Assembly: GCF_040436345.1 (NCBI RefSeq)
Contig: NC_133223.1
Coordinates: forward strand, 4,465,847 to 4,529,846
Origin: Pagrus major
Lineage: Eukaryota > Chordata > Actinopteri > Spariformes > Sparidae
Reading direction: 5' to 3'
Length of the DNA stretch: 64,000 nucleotides
Both the position numbers and the translations under genes were made by a program. Under the pieces are notes generated by a model. That model was not told the origin of the DNA. It did no database searches and saw only the letters and a program-made list of their open reading frames with translations. This document shows, piece by piece, positions 57,564-64,000 of the stretch (positions are counted from its first letter, which is position 1; the number at the start of each line of letters is the position of its first letter).

Positions 57564-58399
57564 AAGTCATTTGAATTAATTCAACAACAGTTAACCACAA
57601 GTATTTGTGGGAGTGACAGCATGATCAGTCCATAAAAATATATATTATCAAAGATCTTTTTCTCTTCTTTATATAGTTTAAAATCACACATATGACAATG
57701 CGATTACACAAAACAACATCCTGTGACCCTCACTTCCATTTTTTTCTGTACCTGAACACTACAGTCATTCATTATCTCTGGCATTTTGGGCTGCCATGTA
57801 ACAATTAAGTGATTTATAAATTGTTCATGTGCATCTCAGACATAGTGTGAGTCTTTTATTATTAATGCCAACTTAAACCTTCAGTGAGAAACTTTTGCTC
57901 AGGAAAAATGACTACAAGTCAGTACACGTCAAGTCTACTCACAGGCTGTGATAGACACTATCAATGTGGGATGTTGGTAGAACATTAGAGGGGATGAAAA
58001 GGGAAGTGGAGGAAACCATGTAAATCTAAGGCACAAAATAACAATTATGTTCAGTAGGTATAGTGTGAAATGGGATGAGTGACTTCGACACCATGCTGTA
58101 AATGCGCTCGTGAATGCTTTACATTTTATTGTGGTTTACTGTCATGTTGGTGTTGTAACAAGATGACCTGACTTCCCCTGCTTCTCTCCCAACTCATCGA
58201 GAATTCAGAGCACAGACACCATAATGTAATCTTCAGCCAATCTTTCAATCTTCTCTCTTCCACAGAGTGCTCCTCTTCCGTTTATCTCTCATCAGGCTGT
58301 ACACATTATACACAGAACACTCAGAAATTGCTTTTTAGCGGTGGGTGCATGTGTGTATGTAGGTTGTGTGTGTGCATGTGTGTGTGTATTTGTGTGCGC

Positions 58400-58446
<47 letters not shown>

Positions 58447-60261
58447 AGAAAGAAGGAGACTGTTGTTGACCTTAGTTATAAATTCAGATTTAATTGTGAA
58501 CACTACTCTTTTAAAGCTCATTGAATGGAAGCATTTAGGGGCCTATTTTTGTTGTGCTATTGTGACACTGAATGAAGGAATCTTTGAATGATACGGCCAT
58601 GTTGGAGAAAATGCTGCTTGTCATTTTGCATTATACATGAATGGAAACATTTAGGCCACCCAGGGTCATAGCACTTTCTCCCTTTCCCCTGCAATCATCA
58701 CATATTCTGTCTTGTATATGCCTTGTGTGTGTACAAGTATGTGTTCAGCAAAGAGCGTGTGTTATAGGTGAATTATTAATTTTGTGACTGAGGATCTGTC
58801 AAATATACCTGCCACTTTTTTCAAATGCACATAATTGATTGAAACCCTGGGTGTGATAATAAACAAATGGATCTGTTTTCTGATATTATATAAGGTTTGT
58901 TTGCATTTGTAATGTCTTTAAACATTAGGTTTTTGTTTTTAATTATGCTTGTGAAAAATGTGTATGATTTTTTACATCTGAAGTCAACTGACTGATTGGG
59001 CCTTTAGCAGTTGGTGCTCAAACATCTACGATGGCCATGACGTGTAATTAAGCTTTTTTTAAGTGGAACACTGTGCTAAAAAGTGACTGTGTGCCAAAAA
59101 CTAACTGCTTGTGAGATATTTTAACTGCTTAAAATGATTGTATTGGTTAAAGTCAATAGAACTCGTAGGGAAATTACAAATAGATCATTACTTTATATAT
59201 AACCTGTCCGTAAATCATGTTAATTTCAGTTTCCAAATAGGGGCCTAGACAAAGATATTAGACCAAACATATGAACATGAGAAACAATACAAAGAGAATT
59301 TGATAGATAAGATCAAATCAATGTACACAGTGATGCCAAATTTAATGACCTTTGTGACCCCTGCACCAACATCTTTTGACAAAAAATCACACACCAATTC
59401 TGATATCAAAAAATTTTAAGAATCATACATAGGTAATTTGCACATGACATCATTCGGTGACTTTCTGTGCAGGTTTTACTTCACTTTTCCATTGAAAAGA
59501 GTTGTAAGTAGTTATAAAGAAAACAATAAAGTGAGAAAGGGAAAATAGGGGTACAGGGGGAGATGGATGGACCAGACATAGCTAATCTTTGCAGGGCAGA
59601 CAGATGGCTCAAACAAAACCAGTGAATGCAGAGTTGACAGACAGGTCTAGATGGGAACATGAAATATTTAGCAGCAGTAAATGGAGGAGGATGCAGTGAG
59701 TAGTATTCTCTGTCAAACCAAGACTGTCTTGACTGATTTCATTTGCATTCATTAATATTTACAGTGTCACCGGTCTGTTGTGTCACTGGAACACAATCTG
59801 TTTCTTCTACAACTTGGCCTTGTAGTTCACCTGTCAGAGCTTTGGCCATTAGCTTTTGATGAATGTGGGTGACAAATTCTTTATGAATGGTCTCATAAAT
59901 TCAGTGCCTTAAACACATTTGTTTATTTCCTCTGGGGATACTCTCTCTCACATCTTATAAAATGTACTGTTTATAGGCACCGCATGGCATTTATCGGTTC
60001 AGCTGGGATACATGTCCCTGCCATGCTATGAGCATTTACAATTACATCTAAAATGGTTTTCCATAGGATTGCAAGGTAGAAGGTTATGTGTTTTACCATA
60101 ATGACATGTTAGAGGTTTAGTGGTTTGCATAAGCAGTCATAATAGCCCTTTAATGGTCAGGACTGTACTGTACATTCACCAGTATTTATTTAATTCTTGA
60201 CCCGATTTGTTCAGTTCTTGTTGTCCTGCTTCCTAGCTTATGTATCCCTACTTCAATGTAG
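57564..60261. other. Intronic, no gene seen
   Basis: AT-rich sequence with one compound microsatellite (58352-58444). No exon was recognised. Confidence 0.5.
58352..58444. repeat. Compound (GT)n-(GA)n microsatellite
   Basis: An interrupted GT tract with a GCGCG core passes directly into about 32 bp of pure GA. Confidence 0.92.
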
Positions 60262-60347
60262 CACACTTAGAGCAGTGATGCCGGAGACTAAATCCTTGTA
60301 TGTGGTCACATACTTGGCTAATAAAGCTGATTCTGATCACCCAAAAC
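60262..60347 (+). mobile_element. L2/Maui-like LINE 3' tail
   Basis: AAATCCTTGTATGTGGTCAC then ATACTTGGCTAATAAAGCTG and ATTCTGATCACC is the well-known fish LINE 3' end (TTGGCNAATAAAGCTGATTCTGAT). Confidence 0.75.
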
Positions 60348-61319
60348 TCTTCATCTGAACTTTGACAGTTTCTTATTTCTCCCCTTGCAGAATTAAAAAG
60401 GATCAGCTCACAAAGTGGCTCCTGATATATTTGTATCTTGTGTAGATTATTATTGTAAAAGAGCACCATTAGCAAGTATCTCAGCATTGAACTCTTGAAC
60501 TCGCATTGTCGGACTCACGATGGACAGTTAAAAAATTTGATCAAAATGGATGCAGCAGAGATATATTTTATTCCACTTATTCTTCTTCCGTGAAAAACCC
60601 CAGCACATTACCCACAGTGCAACTCGACTGTTGACAGTTCAGTCAGAGACTGGGTGTGTTATACTAGTAGCAGCTAATGTAGCCTTGAGCCTCTAGCCTG
60701 CAGCAGAGATGTGGAGGCTACAGAGGTCTGTAAGCTCAGTTCTTTTAACTTCAAACCACCAGTTTTTTCATTTTCCAGACTTGTAGTCTTCAGACCAAAC
60801 CTGTGGCAATTTATCAGACTTCATGCAGCTCCCTCTGGAGTTGCACAGGCTTTATGTATGCTGTAGGGCTCCACAAGACCTGTACACAGACTTTGATGTG
60901 TCAAATCAGTGGAATTCTCCTAGGATCATAAGCAGAAGATATGTTGTATGTTTGGTTTGTGTTAGCACAGACAGCAGACAGTCACAGGTTGGCCCTTGTC
61001 TGCCCTCCTGCCAAACATGACATCAATATCATGAGCCAACACGTTTATTCCCCACTGTGCAAACACATGTGATCATGGCTGTGCTGGCCACAGTGTGGCT
61101 ATACCAGCCTGGTGGAAGAAATCCACAGATGTCTCAACAACAGGTGTTGTTCACAGGATAACAGTGGTGGTCCTGGTGCATGGTGCAGCTAATTAAGCAG
61201 CTTTTAAAAAACAAAAAAAACTTCATCTGACTGAGTCTATTTTTAATTACAGCTAAATTTAGAAAGAAAAGAAGAATTTCACAATAAACCTCATTAGATC
61301 ATTAAATAGGTAGAGCAGG

Positions 61320-62151
61320 CCCATCCAGTCTACAAGTGTTTTGTGGACATGGAGAAGGCTTGAAACTGTGTCCCCCAAGAGTATTGTTGCTATGAGCCAT
61401 CCGGTCTTTATTTAATACATATCAAAGTGAGACCTGTGTCTGTGTCCTCGGCACATTGACATGTTATTGGTGGATTTTGGCCTCAGCCAGGGTTGTTCCT
61501 TCTCATGATTCTGTTTGTGATATTAATAGAAAAGGATCTCAAGGCACCAGAGAGTTCCTGGTTTGGATATCTCAGAACTGCTTCAATGTTGTTGCAGATG
61601 ATGTGTTTCTGTTGGTTTCATCAGACCGTGGCCTTCAGCTTGCACTGGGGAAGTTGTGTCAAGTGGTTGGGTCAGCAACTTTAAATCTGGGGTCATGGTT
61701 CTCTGCTGGAAAATGGTGGATTGCTCCCTCTGGGTTTAGAGTGAGTTACTGATTCACCTGAGCCAGAGGGCAAAGCTTTTGATTGGCAAGTCGATCTATG
61801 CTCATACCCTCACCTATGGTCATGAGCTTTGGGTAGTGACCGAAAGAATGAGACCACAGCAAGTGGCCAAAATTAGCTTCCTTCCTAGGGTGGCTGGGCT
61901 GACCCTCAGAGATATGGTGAGGTGCTCAGATATTTTGAAGAACTTGAAGAAGAGCTGCTGCTCCTTCCCTGAGAGGAGCCTGTTGAGGTGGTTCGGGCAT
62001 CTGATTAGGATCTTCCTTAGCACCTTCACTTGGAGAGTTTCATGTGAAAGAAGACTGTGAAAGGGGTAAAGCAAGAAAATGCTGGAGGGACTATATATCT
62101 TATCTGGCCTTGGAAAGCCTAGGGGTCCCCCAGGAAACGCTGGAAAACATT
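61320..62151 (+). pseudogene. LINE reverse transcriptase remnant
   Basis: Fragments in different plus frames follow a fish non-LTR retrotransposon: CFVDMEKA, where the FVDLEKAFD-type motif is expected (61338-61361); VADDVFLLVSSDRGLQLAL, the catalytic F/VADD box (about 61597-61653); [18 protein letters not shown] and [18 protein letters not shown] (from about 61800); [10 protein letters not shown] (about 61982). The 3' end GGACTATATATCTTATCTGG CCTTGG carries the DYIS-LAWE-type C-terminus. Stops and frameshifts interrupt it, so it is dead. The clade is not assigned. It ends in the GGAT tract. Confidence 0.85.
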
Positions 62152-62264
62152 TGGATGGATGGATGGATGGATGGATGAATGGATGGATGGATGGATGGAT
62201 GAATGGATGGATGGATGGATGGATGGATGGATGGATGGATGGATGGATGGATGGATGGATGGAT
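62152..62264. repeat. (GGAT)n tract, tail of the LINE
   Basis: About 113 bp of GGAT with GAAT variants, directly after the LINE coding remnant; this is the usual 3' tail of that LINE in fish. It creates the false Ile-His-Pro-Ser and Trp-Met-Asp-Gly frames. Confidence 0.95.
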
Positions 62265-63593
62265 GATATTTTGCACTATTTTGGGCTCTATATTTTGCAC
62301 ATCCATTTTCTTTCATTAAAGCCAAACATGAGAAAGAATAGTGAAGATCATTTTTTTATATTTGATTTATTGATAGATTTCAAGCTATTAGGCTTATTTC
62401 AGTTGTTATTGCCATATAATTATAATAACCCCTTTCTTAGTTTTTTGTATTGTAAGTAATTAAGAAATAAACATAACAACAATAGTCAAAAAACACTGTA
62501 GTTTGCAACTGGATTAAAAAAGGATGGACTAATTAGATAAGATGCCACTAGAGGGATGCAGTGATGGATGCATGGAGAGATAAAGAAAGTGGTGAGGAGG
62601 AAGGAGGAGGTGCAATGTGCCGGTGTCCATGTTTTGCATCCTGTGACCTAATCAATGCGTGATCAGCCATGACATGTTTAATGTTTGAACTGGCATGAAA
62701 GACCAGTGAAAGGAATCAATGCTTTCTGTCACCGTGTTAGATGAACAGTGAGTGACTATTCCTCACAGCTACCTGTAAGACGGACAGTGTCAAAAAGGAG
62801 GCTTTCTATTTACGTAGCATTGTCTTTGTGCATGTGTGTGTGAATCTCTTCCGACAGTTGAAGCACAGAAGTTATTTGTCTTTGTCTGCTCTCTCCAGTC
62901 TTTGTTTTGGTAAATTGACCTCCTGAAAAGGGGCCAGACCTGTCACTGCTGATCAGCAGCAATGATGGTGACACCATGACACCTGCTGCCTGCCTGTCGA
63001 CCTGTACCTCACACGTTAATTGATTATTGTGGTATCTGATCATACATATGAAATGTTAATCCTCTAAATTAATTTTTGGACACAGATTTCATAAATGCAC
63101 ACATAATTGTTCGGATTGATATTCTGTGCCACATTCAAGCATTCTTGACAGATTTCTTGTTGATTAAGGGGGTGTGCCAGTAACACTTCTTCAGTTAAAC
63201 ATGAAATTTTACGCCACAGCATTAATTGTGCATAACTTTAACCCTTGATATAATTTAAATGAGTGAGTTACATAAAGATTTACTCCCGTTAAAGTTGTCA
63301 TGAACAGGAGGAAGATTAGCTAGAGAGACCTGAACTGTTTTTTGTACCAGGCTGTAAACATGTTTATTTCTTCTGTAAAGTTGGACATCTTAATTTGGGC
63401 TCTTATGGGGATTGACTTGCTCTGAGAGCCAGCCTCAAGTGGCCATTTGAAAAACTGTTCAGTTTTTGTTACTTTTGTGTTGGCTTCGATTTTTAACCCC
63501 GGAGGTTGCTGCGTAGTTAAAACTCAGGCAAACAATTCATCAGGTCTGAAATGAGTTTCAAATAGCAATTTCTTAACTGCTGAATGACACTGA

Positions 63594-63619
63594 CACACAC
63601 ACACACACACACACACACT
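63594..63619. repeat. (CA)n microsatellite
   Basis: About 26 bp of CA. Confidence 0.9.
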
Positions 63620-63649
63620 ACAGAATTACAACATTCAGATCAGAGTCTA

Positions 63650-63850
63650 TAGGTCTGTGTCTGTCTATCCACTGATCTATTTATAAGTCTGTCTGTCCAC
63701 ATCTCACTCTGCCTTTATGAGCAGTATTACAGTCCCGTCTGCCTTTCTGTCTGTCCATCTGTTTATCTATTCATCTGCCAGTCTGTCCATCCAAACCGTC
63801 GCTCTGTTTATCCACCTGTCTTTCCATCTGTCTGTCTCTGTCCAATTATT
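63650..63850. repeat. Degenerate (CTGT)n / (CATC)n stretch
   Basis: Repeated CTGTCTGTCCATCTGTTTAT-like words, a decayed tetranucleotide array. Confidence 0.7.
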
Positions 63851-64000
63851 ATATCTGGCTGTCAGTCGTGCAGTCACATTGCTTTGATCGCACAGCAGTA
63901 ATTACTGTGGCTGCACTGTGAATCAGTTCATTTCCAAGTACCTCATGTGTCCATATGGGTCATTAACATTTGTGTTATCATGTACTTGCTGTCTATTTAG

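Larger units (their letters stand above)
62265..64000. other. Intronic end of the window, no gene seen
   Basis: No exon was recognised. It includes CNE-like sequence at 63100-63300, a CA tract and a degenerate CTGT/CCAT-rich stretch. Confidence 0.5.

Noticed and set aside
62079..62459. 126-aa frame with a Trp-Met-Asp-Gly repeat, and its antisense frames
   Set aside because: Translation of the GGAT tail of a LINE.

Overview
The window reads as vertebrate nuclear DNA, almost certainly from a ray-finned (teleost) fish. Genes are split into short exons with GT-AG junctions, introns are full of microsatellites, and many interspersed repeats are of kinds I know from fish genomes: hAT-like elements, short inverted-repeat elements, a LINE with a (GGAT)n tail, and L2-like 3' tails. 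The species cannot be named from the sequence.

Three protein-coding genes can be supported. (1) epsti1 lies on the minus strand at 2753-11150. Seven coding exons were recovered; the last one or more are uncertain. It encodes a small, charged coiled-coil protein known in mammals as interferon-inducible, and intron 1 holds a textbook ISRE-like motif (about 10746-10764). (2) idh1, cytosolic/peroxisomal NADP+ isocitrate dehydrogenase, lies on the minus strand at 13504-21794. Its eight coding exons are complete and give 414 aa, with catalytic arginines at residues 100, 109 and 132. A likely non-coding first exon and CCAAT-box promoter lie near 22937-23230. (3) A voltage-gated K+ channel of the ELK group (kcnh3/4/8) starts on the plus strand at 31442. 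Only its first coding exon (25 codons plus 1 nt) is in the window, so 31518-64000 is probably its large first intron.

Layout: 1-2750 is the flank or last intron of epsti1, with microsatellites. 2753-11150 is epsti1. 11151-12500 is a repeat-rich spacer with a CTCF-like motif. About 12525-23230 is idh1, including its 3' UTR and promoter. 23.3-30.4 kb is intergenic and full of old interspersed repeats. 30.5-31.5 kb is the ELK-channel 5' region. 31.5-64 kb is intronic: microsatellites, paired short elements (39.9/50.9 kb; 52.2/56.9 kb), a hAT element with a degenerate transposase (45.1-48.7 kb) that contains another inverted-repeat element, a LINE reverse-transcriptase remnant (61.3-62.3 kb), and several repeat-free AT-rich blocks that look like conserved non-coding elements.

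epsti1 and idh1 are in tandem on the minus strand with about 1.4 kb between them; the ELK channel is divergent from idh1. Nothing suggests a shared pathway. I found no tRNA, rRNA, CRISPR or new protein system. The most interesting material is regulatory and structural: the intronic ISRE, a perfect 27-bp hairpin, a tandem splice acceptor in idh1, overlapping upstream ORFs before the channel start codon, and nested transposons.
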